Below, in pieces: positions 40,684 to 48,297 of a stretch of DNA of 64,000 nt; position 1 is the first letter of the stretch, and each line of letters begins with the position of its first letter. Origin of the DNA: Ktedonobacter sp. SOSP1-85 (lineage in GTDB: Bacteria > Chloroflexota > Ktedonobacteria > Ktedonobacterales > Ktedonobacteraceae); NCBI RefSeq assembly GCF_016587415.1, contig NZ_BNJI01000001.1, positions 5,557,501-5,621,500 of the forward strand, written 5' to 3'. Both the position numbers and the translations under genes were made by a program. The notes below the pieces were generated by a model. That model worked only from the letters and a program-made list of their open reading frames with translations. It had not been told where the DNA came from and did no database searches.

Positions 40684-41597
40684 GAAACTGTTTGCTAATG
40701 GAAAATTTGCCGATAAGGAAAAGAAAGGAGATCGTTGCGACCAACTGAGCCAGAAGAAGGAGTCAGAGTGATACTTACCCACCGAAATCGACCAGCGTAC
40801 CCAAGTGATGTTACTGACGCCCAATGGGCCATTCTTGAGCCTTTGGTGCCCAAGCCTTCCACCGAAGGCCGACCAGCCGAAATTGAGCGGCGGGAGATCA
40901 TCAATGGCATCTTGTACATTCTGCGCAGTGGAGAGCCGTGGCGCATGATGCCTCACGATTTGCCCAACTGGCAAACAGTGTATCAGTGCTTCCGTGACTG
41001 GAAGCTCGATGGAACCTGGGAACGTATCCACAGCCACTTGCGCAAACGTCTGCGCCAAGAGCTGGGACGAGACGAAGACCCTTCTGCCGGAAGCATCGAT
41101 AGCCAAACCATCCAGACCAGCGCGGTGCGCGGTGGAGAGCGCGGCTACGATGCGGGGAAAAAAAAGGTTCGGCAGAAAACGCCACCTGCTCGTTGATACC
41201 GAAGGCTTCGTGCAGGCAGTGCGTGTCCATGCCGCCGACATCCAGGATCGTGATGGTGGCAGGCTCTTGCTTGCCGATGGGCCTAACCGATATCCTCGGA
41301 TGAAGCATGTGTGGGTCGATAGCGCATATGCTGGCACGTTTGCCGATTGGATCAACGAGCATTTTGCCTGGAGCGTGCAGGTCATCAAACTGCGCACGGC
41401 CCATTGCTTCCAGGTCCAACCTCGTCGATGGGTGGTAGAGCGAACGTTCTCCTGGATCTCTCGCTGTCGACGCCTCTCACGCGACTTTGAGGGTCGCTGC
41501 GATACCAGCGAGGCATTCATCCATGTGGCTCTCAGTAGACTCATGCTGGCTCGACTCTCCAAATTGACTGGCTAAATTTTCTTTAGCAAACACATTC
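40684..41597 (+). mobile_element. IS5-family (IS427-like) insertion sequence, 914 bp
   Basis: Imperfect terminal inverted repeats: the left end has GTTTGCTAA followed by AAAATTT, and the right end shows the complement. It is flanked by a 3-base TTA duplication (40681-40683 and 41598-41600), as for IS427-type elements with TNA targets. It contains one transposase in two frames. Confidence 0.88.
40735..41575 (+). CDS. IS5-family transposase in two overlapping frames
   Basis: The first frame (to 41196) encodes the helical N-terminus (YPSDVTDAQWAILEPLVPKP) and the first catalytic aspartate (AGSIDSQTI). The second frame (to 41575) carries GRKRHLLVDT, VWVDSAYAG and VVERTFSWISR (remaining D and E). 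The switch occurs at eight A residues (41158-41165) and needs +1 or -2 recoding, transcript slippage, or one A fewer. GTG 40765 is an alternative start after GAAGGAG. Confidence 0.85.
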
Positions 41598-42401
41598 TTA
41601 GGAAGTGGAAGCGTGCGATGGCTGGTATCTGACTTGGGACCAGTCTCAAGAAGTATACGTGCTGTCTGATCATAGCTCACGGTGGCCGCGATGCGCAGCT
41701 CCTTCTTTTCAAAGTCAATCTGGCTCCAATGCAGAGCTAGCAATTCGCCAATGCGCATGCCTGTACTGATCAGAAGCAAAACAATCGTGCCAATGTAACG
41801 CTTCTCACTTTGCGCTTCGCGTGCGGCCTGGATTAGACGACGTGCCTGCTCCTCGTCCAGGATAATTGGTTCTCGTTTTTCTGCACGAGGAAGCTTCACA
41901 TGCAGGCAAGGATTCTTTGCGATCTTGCCCAGGTCCACAGCATCAGAGAGGGCTTGGGAGAGAACCGTATGCGCTTTGTCAACGGTTCGTGGAGCAAGGC
42001 CCTGTTTGCTCATCTCAGTACACATATGCTGAACATCCTGGGTAGTTAGTTTTTGAAGAGGGATATGTTCCAGGTGGGGAATACAATGTACTTTAATCAT
42101 AGAACGGTAGAGCTGGGTGCTCGTCAATTTAACAGTAGCTGCATGATTTTCAAGCCAGTACTCCAGGTACTCTCCTATTTTCATTTTACTTACGTCAACA
42201 TACTCTCCGCGTGCCAATTTCGCAAGTGCCTCATCCCGCTTCTTCCTGGCTTCCGTCTTTGTCTTTCCGTAAAAAGATTTGCGCTTCCCTGTACCACTGA
42301 AATTAGGGACAATTGCTTCCCAGCGTCCGTCTTTGCGCTCGAAGACACTGCCTTCGCCATAGTGTGGCTTTCTGCCCATGTTGTTCTACTCCACAAAGAA
42401 A

Positions 42402-42426
42402 TCCCGCCTATGAGCCATAGGCGGGA
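42402..42426 (-). terminator. Hairpin upstream of the disrupted integrase
   Basis: Perfect 11-base arms (TCCCGCCTATG and complement) with a 3-base loop, followed on the - strand by TTTCTTTG. It lies between the excisionase stop and the integrase start, 22 bases before the ATG, so it would separate the two transcripts. Confidence 0.65.
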
Positions 42427-42456
42427 CTATTTCTTACTTGTCTCTACAACTACTAC

Positions 42457-42675
42457 CTACTGTATTGCGGGAACCCGAGACAGAGCGAGCCATTCATTGA
42501 TCTCTTCAGGATGAAACCTGATAGCTCCACCAATTTTATAATGAGGGATAGAGCGTTCTGCTACCATTGCATATATCTGACTTCGCGAGAGACCAAGGCT
42601 TGCAGCAACCTGGGGAGCTGTCAGATACGATACTGCTGGTTGCTCCTGTGTTGCTTTTCTGTTTGTTCTCGGCAT
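42457..42675 (-). CDS. xis: Excisionase-type HTH protein
   Basis: 72 residues from ATG 42675 (GGGAGG upstream; longer in-frame starts reach 42762). LTAPQVAASLGLSRSQIYAM is an HTH_17 motif, followed by YKIGGAIRFHPEEINEWL. Partner of the disrupted integrase. Confidence 0.8.
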   Translation of the reverse strand: MPRTNRKATQEQPAVSYLTAPQVAASLGLSRSQIYAMVAERSIPHYKIGGAIRFHPEEINEWLALSRVPAIQ

Positions 42676-42758
42676 AACTGACAACCTCCCAGCGGGTTTC
42701 AAAGGTGAGCTTTCAACGTTGCGATTTTGAGACAGAGTCAGATGTTTTTGTCGCTGTG

Positions 42759-44105
42759 TCATTCGGATATCTCACTTTCTGTTACTGAAGTTACTTCCAA
42801 AGGGGCAAAGCGGGTTTGACTGGCATTGAAGGCCAGGCGTACGGTTCCAACAGGGCCATTGCGATGCTTCGCAATGATGATGTCGGCCGTGTTGCGGGCC
42901 TCTTCGTTGTCGGGGTTATAGAGCTCTTCGCGGTAGATGAAGAGCACCACATCGGCGTCGTTCTCGATGGCTCCTGACTCTCGCAGGTCCGAGAGTTGGG
43001 GGATTTTTGCCTGACGACTCTCGACCGCTCGGGAGAGTTGCGCGAGAGCCAGGACAGGCACGTTTAATTCTTTTGCCAGGGCCTTGAGGTTGCTGCTGAT
43101 CTCCGCGATCTCCTGCTCTCGGTTTTGCGTGCGCTTCTCCTGGGAGACGTGCATCAGCTGGAGGTAGTCCACAATGATCAGGTCTACCCCTTGCTGCGCC
43201 TGAAGGCGACGCGCCTTACTTCGCATGGCAGAGGGCGTTATCCCGGCTGTATCATCGATCCAGATGGAGCCTGTAGTAAGCGTGGCCGCCGCCTCGCTCA
43301 CCTTTTCCCACTCGTGATCTTGAATCCAGCCCATGCGTAGTCGTTGTTGATCTAGTTCCGACGCCATCGACAAAAGGCGCATGCCCAGCTGATGCTTACT
43401 CATTTCCAGGGAGAAGACCGCCACGCGTTGCTGATGGTGATAGGCCGCATTGTAAGCCACGTTCAGGGCAAAGCTGGTCTTGCCAACAGCGGGACGCGCC
43501 GCCAGGATGATCAGGTCAGAGGGTTGTAGCCCACCCAGGGGAACATCCAGGACATTGAAGCCCGTTGGGACGCCTAATAGCTTCCCTTCGCGGTTACTGG
43601 CTGTTTCTAGCATCGTGATACAGTCGCTTAGGATGGAACTGACCGATGCGAAGTCAGATGTGCCGCGCCTTTGCGAGAGCGAGAAAATGAGTTGTTCCGC
43701 TTTTTCTGTGGCCTGTTCGTCATCTTCATAGGCCGTGGCCGCGATTTGACCTGCAGTATGGATGAGCCGCCTGGCCTGAGCGGTGCGCGCAATAATGCGG
43801 CTGTAGTATTCGGCGTTGCCGCTTGTGGGGACGGTGTTCACCAGAGAGGTGATATAGTCGTCGCCGCCTACTTCATCGAGCTTGTCGCGCCTGATAAGCT
43901 CATCGCAGAGTGTGATCAGGTCGGCTGGTTCTTGTTGCTCATAGAGGGTCCGTATCGCGTCGTAGATGGTGCTGTGAGCCTGGCGGTAAAAATCGTCAGG
44001 CGAGAGGATATCAGCGATCAAGCCAATCGCTTCAGGGTCGATGATGAGGCTTCCGAGAAGCGCGGCTTCTGCTTCCAGGTTGGAGGGGGGAAGTCGTTCA
44101 ACCAT
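42759..44105 (-). CDS. dnaB: Replicative DNA helicase DnaB
   Basis: 448 residues with the N-terminal DnaB domain (LPPSNLEAEAALLGSLIID) and the RecA-like core: AARPAVGKTSFALN near residue 205, LIIVDYLQLM, LAQLSRAVESR, DLRESGAIENDADVVLFIYR. It is full length. The start overlaps the preceding gene's end by eight bases, so the two are co-translated as a replication module. It could be the element's own helicase or the host copy; its place next to an initiator-like gene and excisionase favours the element. Confidence 0.95.
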   Translation of the reverse strand: MVERLPPSNLEAEAALLGSLIIDPEAIGLIADILSPDDFYRQAHSTIYDAIRTLYEQQEPADLITLCDELIRRDKLDEVGGDDYITSLVNTVPTSGNAEYYSRIIARTAQARRLIHTAGQIAATAYEDDEQATEKAEQLIFSLSQRRGTSDFASVSSILSDCITMLETASNREGKLLGVPTGFNVLDVPLGGLQPSDLIILAARPAVGKTSFALNVAYNAAYHHQQRVAVFSLEMSKHQLGMRLLSMASELDQQRLRMGWIQDHEWEKVSEAAATLTTGSIWIDDTAGITPSAMRSKARRLQAQQGVDLIIVDYLQLMHVSQEKRTQNREQEIAEISSNLKALAKELNVPVLALAQLSRAVESRQAKIPQLSDLRESGAIENDADVVLFIYREELYNPDNEEARNTADIIIAKHRNGPVGTVRLAFNASQTRFAPLEVTSVTESEISE

Positions 44106-45090
44106 CGTGCGTCATCCCTCGCTTTCGCGGGCCGCGCTGGGCCTGGAACTGTTGGTATTGCTGCTCCATGTGCATCAAACTTTTCCCGGCCAAGCTCTTG
44201 CTCATTGGGGGGGACGTGGGTGTCGTGTTCTCGGTGCCCGTCGCCTCATGTTCAGACAATGACGATCGTCGTTTGTGTATGCTTGCGCATTCTCGTTTGA
44301 GCCACTCACGGAAAAAGGCGGGTGACATGCGTTTACCCTTGCGGTTGCGCTGCCGGTCATCAATCCATTCGCGTGCGGCGTCGGCTTCGCCTGTCAGTGA
44401 GAGACCAGGTTCCTGGGAGAACTCATGCACGAGACGAGACAGGGCAGCGTTTGCAGGCAGTTGGAGAATCGTAGCAACTTGGGCAGTGAGGGCTTCAAGG
44501 TCTTTTCCTTTTTGCTCTCCATGGGCGTCGTCGCTGTCTGTGCTGGGAGGAAAAGGGATAACATTTGCAGGCGGTGACGGTTGCTCTTCGGGGCCTTGCT
44601 CTTCACTTTGCTTACGTTGACTTAAATTATATTGACTTAAATTATATTGGGACGGACTTTCGCCGGATTTCCCAGAATTTCCCTGGGGAATTCCGTCATT
44701 TCCCAGGGAACGTTCGCTCTCATCTTCAGGCGAAGGCGAAACCGTCTTTTCTCCCCTTTCTAAAGGCGGTGCAGGATGCTTTGAGGGCGTGATCTTTGCC
44801 AGGCTCAGACTTTGCCAATGCTTCCAGCGGGTCAGGCTATAGTAACGGTGGCGGCCGACCTGGTAAAGAATGATGAGTTCATTGGCTTCTAACTCAGAAA
44901 GCACTTGCTCAACCAAGTCGGGGTTATAATCTAGTTTGCGACTGATCAGGGATGCGTGAGCCAGTTCGCGGCCTTCATCATCAGCCATAAGCACCAAGCC
45001 AATCAAAATTAACTGGGCGTCCTTGCTGCTCAGGCTCATCACATCGGGGTCCTCAAAGAAACGCGTGGGAAGACAACGCTTTGAAGCCAT
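44098..45090 (-). CDS. Putative replication initiator / DnaB loader with winged helix
   Basis: 330 residues from ATG 45090 (AGGAAAG upstream). The N-terminal 100 residues resemble the winged helix of phage replisome organisers (TRFFEDPDVMSLSSKDAQLI, RYYSLTRWKHWQ). A low-complexity linker (about 105-190) contains two QYNLS repeats. The C-terminal helical part ends REWLKRECASIHKR. Coupling to dnaB supports a role in origin recognition or helicase loading. Confidence 0.7.
   Translation of the reverse strand: MASKRCLPTRFFEDPDVMSLSSKDAQLILIGLVLMADDEGRELAHASLISRKLDYNPDLVEQVLSELEANELIILYQVGRHRYYSLTRWKHWQSLSLAKITPSKHPAPPLERGEKTVSPSPEDESERSLGNDGIPQGNSGKSGESPSQYNLSQYNLSQRKQSEEQGPEEQPSPPANVIPFPPSTDSDDAHGEQKGKDLEALTAQVATILQLPANAALSRLVHEFSQEPGLSLTGEADAAREWIDDRQRNRKGKRMSPAFFREWLKRECASIHKRRSSLSEHEATGTENTTPTSPPMSKSLAGKSLMHMEQQYQQFQAQRGPRKRGMTHDG
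44617..44646. repeat. Tandem 15-base AT-rich direct repeat inside the initiator-like gene
   Basis: TTGACTTAAATTATA occurs twice in direct succession (44617-44631, 44632-44646), encoding the QYNLS pair. Nearby (about 44670-44710) are two TTTCCCAGGGAA-like partial palindromes. AT-rich repeats in a replication gene are typical of an intragenic origin; a promoter reading into the linker is an alternative. Confidence 0.5.
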
Positions 45091-45150
45091 ACACACTTTC
45101 CTTTCTCTCGTGGACGCGTTACAAAACGTGGGGAAAAGAAAAGGCGCGTG

Positions 45151-45636
45151 TCACTCGACCGCGCCCGCACCATTTTCAACAGAAGTCAAACGTTGCTCAG
45201 CCTCCTGTACCAGGTGCAAAAATCGTTCGTCAGGAAGCATAGCAACCCATTCAACCGCAATATCAGGATCAGCCTGAAAGTCTTCCTGCTCTTCAGATGA
45301 GACCAACTGGTACTTGCAGGCCACGTCAGCGACACAGAACTTGCACCAATAGTGACCGTCTCCCAGGTATGCGTCGCAATGATGAGGCCAGTCAGCAATA
45401 GCAAGACCATGACAGTGCTCACACTCGATACAACCATAGGCGTTTTTCAGGTCCAGGCGCTTTCCACAGACACACGAAGCATGGTTTAAAAGATCTTTCA
45501 GGTGTTGGGTATAACTGGTTAGGTCTGCTATCTGTGCATAAGGATTAAAGCGCTCGTTGAAGTCTTTCAGCTTCCAGAGAAGCAAATCACGTTTCCACTT
45601 CAATCGATAGCGCCACGTGAGCCAGAAATTGAACAT
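45151..45636 (-). CDS. Hypothetical cysteine-rich protein
   Basis: 161 residues; start fixed by AAGGAGG seven bases before ATG 45636. Cysteine groups CVCGKR, CIECEHC and CKFC plus histidines suggest two zinc-binding sites in residues 55-105. No family recognised. It precedes the initiator-like gene in the same direction. Confidence 0.65.
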   Translation of the reverse strand: MFNFWLTWRYRLKWKRDLLLWKLKDFNERFNPYAQIADLTSYTQHLKDLLNHASCVCGKRLDLKNAYGCIECEHCHGLAIADWPHHCDAYLGDGHYWCKFCVADVACKYQLVSSEEQEDFQADPDIAVEWVAMLPDERFLHLVQEAEQRLTSVENGAGAVE

Positions 45637-45839
45637 GAAGTGACCTCCTTATCTTCGTTTGAATTGCCGGAAGATGAAGCCAAGAATAAGAAGAGAGGCT
45701 CCGATTCCAAGAACGACGTTTCTAAGTGCTGAAAAAATTTGGCAGGGTCATGGTAAGCGACTAAGACCAGGATGAAGACCATGAAGGCCATAAAAATGAT
45801 GCTCAACACTCTCCAAACAATGCGGACTGCTTTAACCAT
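45600..45839 (-). CDS. Small membrane protein
   Basis: 79 residues from ATG 45839 (GAAAGGAGA upstream). One transmembrane segment (VLSIIFMAFMVFILVLVAY), then a Ser/Glu-rich tail. It overlaps the next gene's start by 37 bases, which supports expression as a pair. The IS1182-type element begins 69 bases upstream. Confidence 0.6.
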   Translation of the reverse strand: MVKAVRIVWRVLSIIFMAFMVFILVLVAYHDPAKFFQHLETSFLESEPLFLFLASSSGNSNEDKEVTSCSISGSRGAID

Positions 45840-46024
45840 GGGGTCTCCTTTCAAGACAGAAAGCCCTCCAGATGATTCTCTCTATCAGAGAAGAGCGCGT
45901 GTTACTAGAGAACCGGTCAAGTAATCAAGATCCGGAGTGCTCCGTGACAGGGCAAGTATCCCGTCCAGCACCAGGCGTAACATCCACACCTCCCGATCTA
46001 TACAACCGACGTGGAACGTGACCC

Positions 46025-46070
46025 TTGACACTGCTTCACCATCTTTGTATACTTAACGATATGGTTAACG
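46025..46070 (+). promoter_or_regulatory. Promoter and ArsR half-operator; leaderless start
   Basis: TTGACA (46025-46030), 17-base spacer, TATACT (46048-46053). Transcription should start about 46060, at or next to the ATG at 46061, so the mRNA would have almost no leader. CTTAAC-GATATG-GTTAA at 46052-46068 matches the operators seen further down, so the repressor probably controls itself. Confidence 0.75.
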
Positions 46071-46429
46071 ATTCGCCAGAGCAACTCAATACCGTCTTTT
46101 TTGCCCTCGCAGATCCCACACGCCGGGCCATCTTAGAACGCCTGGCCCACGGTGAGGCTTCGGGAACGGAACTAGCGCGGCCTTTCTCTATCTCTGTGCC
46201 AGCCATTTCCAAGCATTTACGCGTGCTGGAACACGCGGAGCTGATTTTGCATCGCAAGGAGGGGCGCACGCACCTGTTTCGCCTCGCTGCTCGTCCCCTG
46301 AAAGAGGCCGCCACCTGGCTTGAACATTACCGGCAGTTTTGGGAAACCCAATTCGATGCATTGGATACCTACCTGCACATGACATCAGAAGAGGAGCACG
46401 ACCCCGATGATCCCTCCCGCATCTCCTAA
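46061..46429 (+). CDS. ArsR-family transcriptional repressor
   Basis: 122 residues: ADPTRRAILERLAHGEASGTEL and ISVPAISKHLRVLEHAELI form the winged helix; EGRTHLFRLAARPLKEAATWL is the typical following segment of the AHSA1-linked ArsR subfamily. No metal-binding cysteines are seen. The gene end overlaps the AHSA1 gene by 23 bases. It should bind the three palindromes at 46052, 46941 and 47004. Confidence 0.9.
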   Translation: MVNDSPEQLNTVFFALADPTRRAILERLAHGEASGTELARPFSISVPAISKHLRVLEHAELILHRKEGRTHLFRLAARPLKEAATWLEHYRQFWETQFDALDTYLHMTSEEEHDPDDPSRIS

Positions 46430-46856
46430 CGACACCACTCTCGTCCTGCGACGGACATTTCTCGCCGAACGCGCACGTGTGTTCCGCGCTTGGATCACAC
46501 CAAAGGCGTTGGAGTCCTGGTTGAGACCCAGGGGCATGAGCATGACGGTGCGTTCGCTCGACGCGCGTGCTGGTGGGTCCTTCTGTTTCGATTTAGAGAA
46601 CGGCGGTTCCATCGCTGGCACCTACCTGCACATCATTCCCCCCGAAAAACTGGTCTTTACCTGGTCAGGCGGAGCGATACCGCAGAGAGAAACTGTGGTC
46701 ACTCTGGAATTTTTCGACCAGGGTCCGGTGACCGAAGTTGTGCTGACCCACGAACGGCTGAACACTCCAGAATTACGCGCGCTGATTGGAGGTGGCTGGC
46801 CCTCCATGCTCGATGCGCTGGCCTCGGTACTCTCCTCCCCCCATCTCGACCTGTAA
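46407..46856 (+). CDS. AHSA1/SRPBCC-family protein
   Basis: 149 residues of the Bet v 1-like AHSA1 family: LRRTFLAERARVFRAWITPK, AGGSFCFDLENG, FTWSGGAIPQRETVVTLEFF, ALIGGGWPSMLDAL. It forms a hydrophobic ligand cavity; ligand unknown. Coupled to the ArsR gene by overlap, the usual pairing for this family. Confidence 0.88.
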   Translation: MIPPASPNDTTLVLRRTFLAERARVFRAWITPKALESWLRPRGMSMTVRSLDARAGGSFCFDLENGGSIAGTYLHIIPPEKLVFTWSGGAIPQRETVVTLEFFDQGPVTEVVLTHERLNTPELRALIGGGWPSMLDALASVLSSPHLDL

Positions 46857-46920
46857 CGTGCTGCCCCGACTTCACAGCGCGAGATCCAGGCAGAGCAGAA
46901 AATCTGGAGGCAAGCCCCCC

Positions 46921-46974
46921 TTGACAGCATTCCCTTTTTTCAACTATACTTAACCTACCAGTTAAGTATAGTTG
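46921..46974 (+). promoter_or_regulatory. Promoter with perfect 14-base palindromic ArsR operator
   Basis: TTGACA (46921-46926), 18-base spacer, TATACT (46945-46950). The -10 element lies inside a perfect inverted repeat, CAACTATACTTAAC (46941-46954), 6-base spacer, complement 46961-46974. Repressor binding would block RNA polymerase. Confidence 0.82.
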
Positions 46975-47003
46975 CGTAACACATACAACCTTTCGTTTTA
47001 TCT

Positions 47004-47031
47004 CAATACTTAACCGATAGATTAAGTATTG
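47004..47031 (+). promoter_or_regulatory. Second palindromic operator
   Basis: CAATACTTAA (47004-47013), 8-base spacer, complement 47022-47031. It shares the ATACTTAA core with the upstream operator and lies 34 bases before the start of the next AHSA1 gene. Confidence 0.75.
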
Positions 47032-47064
47032 TCATATACCGGCATTCAAGGAAAGGGAACAACG

Positions 47065-47499
47065 ATGACAGCTATCGTCGAGGAAATTACGATAGAAGCC
47101 GCCCCGCAGCGCGTCTGGGACGCTATAACTCAGCAGGGCGAAATCATTCAATGGTGGGCTGACAAGGCACGACTCAAACCAGAGGTAGGCTCGCTGGCGG
47201 AATTTCGCTTCAGGCCCCCTGCTGGTGTTCTTCAGTTTGAGGTGGCCGGACTGGAGCAGGACAAAAAAGTGCATTGGATTTCCAGACAAGGCCCTCCACC
47301 ATGGGCAGGGACCAGCGTTACCTGGCAACTCACGCCAGTCCACAACGGAACCACATTGGTCTTCACGCATGAGGGGTTCACTCAAGTAGATGGGGGCTAT
47401 GAACAGACACGCAGAAATTGGAAATACTTTCTGGACAGCCTGAAATCTTACCTGGAGACGGGGCAAGGCACCCCTGGGCTTCCTCCCTCTGTCTCGTAA
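47065..47499 (+). CDS. AHSA1/SRPBCC-family protein
   Basis: 144 residues from ATG 47065 (GGAAAGGGA upstream). Family pattern: EITIEAAPQRVWDAITQQGE, WWADKARL, TSVTWQLTPVHNGTTLVFTH, NWKYFLDSLKSYLETG. It is a second, diverged Bet v 1-like protein under the double operator. Confidence 0.88.
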   Translation: MTAIVEEITIEAAPQRVWDAITQQGEIIQWWADKARLKPEVGSLAEFRFRPPAGVLQFEVAGLEQDKKVHWISRQGPPPWAGTSVTWQLTPVHNGTTLVFTHEGFTQVDGGYEQTRRNWKYFLDSLKSYLETGQGTPGLPPSVS

Positions 47500-47619
47500 G
47501 GCGATGGTTTCGTGATGAACGATGTCCTGTTCCTGTGCTTTTCAGAGGATTTGCCTGCGAGAGTGTGTTTTTTGAGACCATTTCAATGCAACAGTTACTT
47601 CCACGTTAAGGAGATACAG

Positions 47620-48006
47620 ATGACCAGCGTATCGTTGGGCGCGAACTCAAAGATGGTTGTTCTCGCTTCAGAGCGGGAAAACATTCAGCGTTTCTATCGT
47701 GATGTTTTAGGATGCAAAGTGGACAGAAAGCCGCAGGCGGATCTTATCTGGCTTCGTCCTGATTTCTACCTGGGAGTGGTGTACGAAAATTCCGCCTCAA
47801 GTGTGTCAGATATGCTGAAATCACTATGGTTAGAGCTTCGGACAGACCGCCCAGAAGAACTGAAACAGCAAATTCTCAACTTTGGCCTCAAGGAAATCGA
47901 GTATCAGGATAAGGCGCATTTTTATTTTCAGGCTCCAGGTGGGCAAGTGTTTCGTTTGGTAAACACGACCGAAGACATGAATCTCTACCGCCCCCTTCTT
48001 GAATGA
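47620..48006 (+). CDS. VOC (glyoxalase/bleomycin-resistance-like) protein
   Basis: 128 residues from ATG 47620 (TTAAGGAGA upstream). KMVVLASERENIQRFYRDVL and FYFQAPGGQVFRLVNTTED show the paired beta-alpha-beta modules of the vicinal oxygen chelate fold; substrate unknown. It probably belongs to the ArsR-controlled operon. Confidence 0.82.
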   Translation: MTSVSLGANSKMVVLASERENIQRFYRDVLGCKVDRKPQADLIWLRPDFYLGVVYENSASSVSDMLKSLWLELRTDRPEELKQQILNFGLKEIEYQDKAHFYFQAPGGQVFRLVNTTEDMNLYRPLLE

Positions 48007-48104
48007 GCCTTGACGAATTCAACCAGAACTATCGCTGGAGTAATCGGCGTGGCTGGCTTGGCCAGTTATCCTACGCAGATGGCTCCGACGCCATGGGAGG
48101 TCAA

Positions 48105-48239
48105 GTGTCAATCGCGCCCTGCTGCTGGCGAAATCTGGAGGACGTTCCTGTTCCCGAACGGTCCTCCCAGAGGTTCTGAGAGAACACATCTCAAGAATAC
48201 TTCTGCCATGCATGACCAGCAGCAGGGCGCGATTGACAC
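48105..48239. repeat. Perfect 24-base inverted repeat with inner hairpin upstream of transposase
   Basis: Arms 48105-48128 and 48216-48239 are perfect complements. Inside lies a smaller stem (GGAGGAC and GTCCTCC around 48136-48168). It separates the passenger genes from the transposase start at 48298 and may limit read-through or transposase translation. Confidence 0.7.
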
Positions 48240-48297
48240 GTTTCCCCAAGGGAAAGTTTTCCGTTCAGCATACAAAAGCAGAGCGAAGGAGTACCAC

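Larger units (their letters stand above)
40293..42379 (-). pseudogene. int: Tyrosine integrase split by an IS5-family insertion
   Basis: The 5' part (42379-41598) has the arm-binding domain (GEGSVFERKDGRWEAIVPNF), core-binding domain and STGMRIGELLAL. The 3' part (40683-40293) has PHDLRHNVATALLAAGV, GHSDIRVTVNIYGH. Removing 40684-41597 plus one TTA restores one frame across HRTLPLPKLAIEALSVHRLN. So a complete integrase of roughly 390 residues was inactivated by a single clean insertion. It should have served the element that contains the neighbouring excisionase and DnaB genes. Confidence 0.92.

Noticed and set aside
40735..41575. Two separate IS genes
   Set aside because: The two frames hold complementary parts of one DDE transposase joined at A8.
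48010..48297. N-terminal extension of the IS1182 transposase
   Set aside because: The frame is open but covers the inverted repeat and lacks family similarity; ATG 48298 has GAAGGAG and a typical N-terminus.
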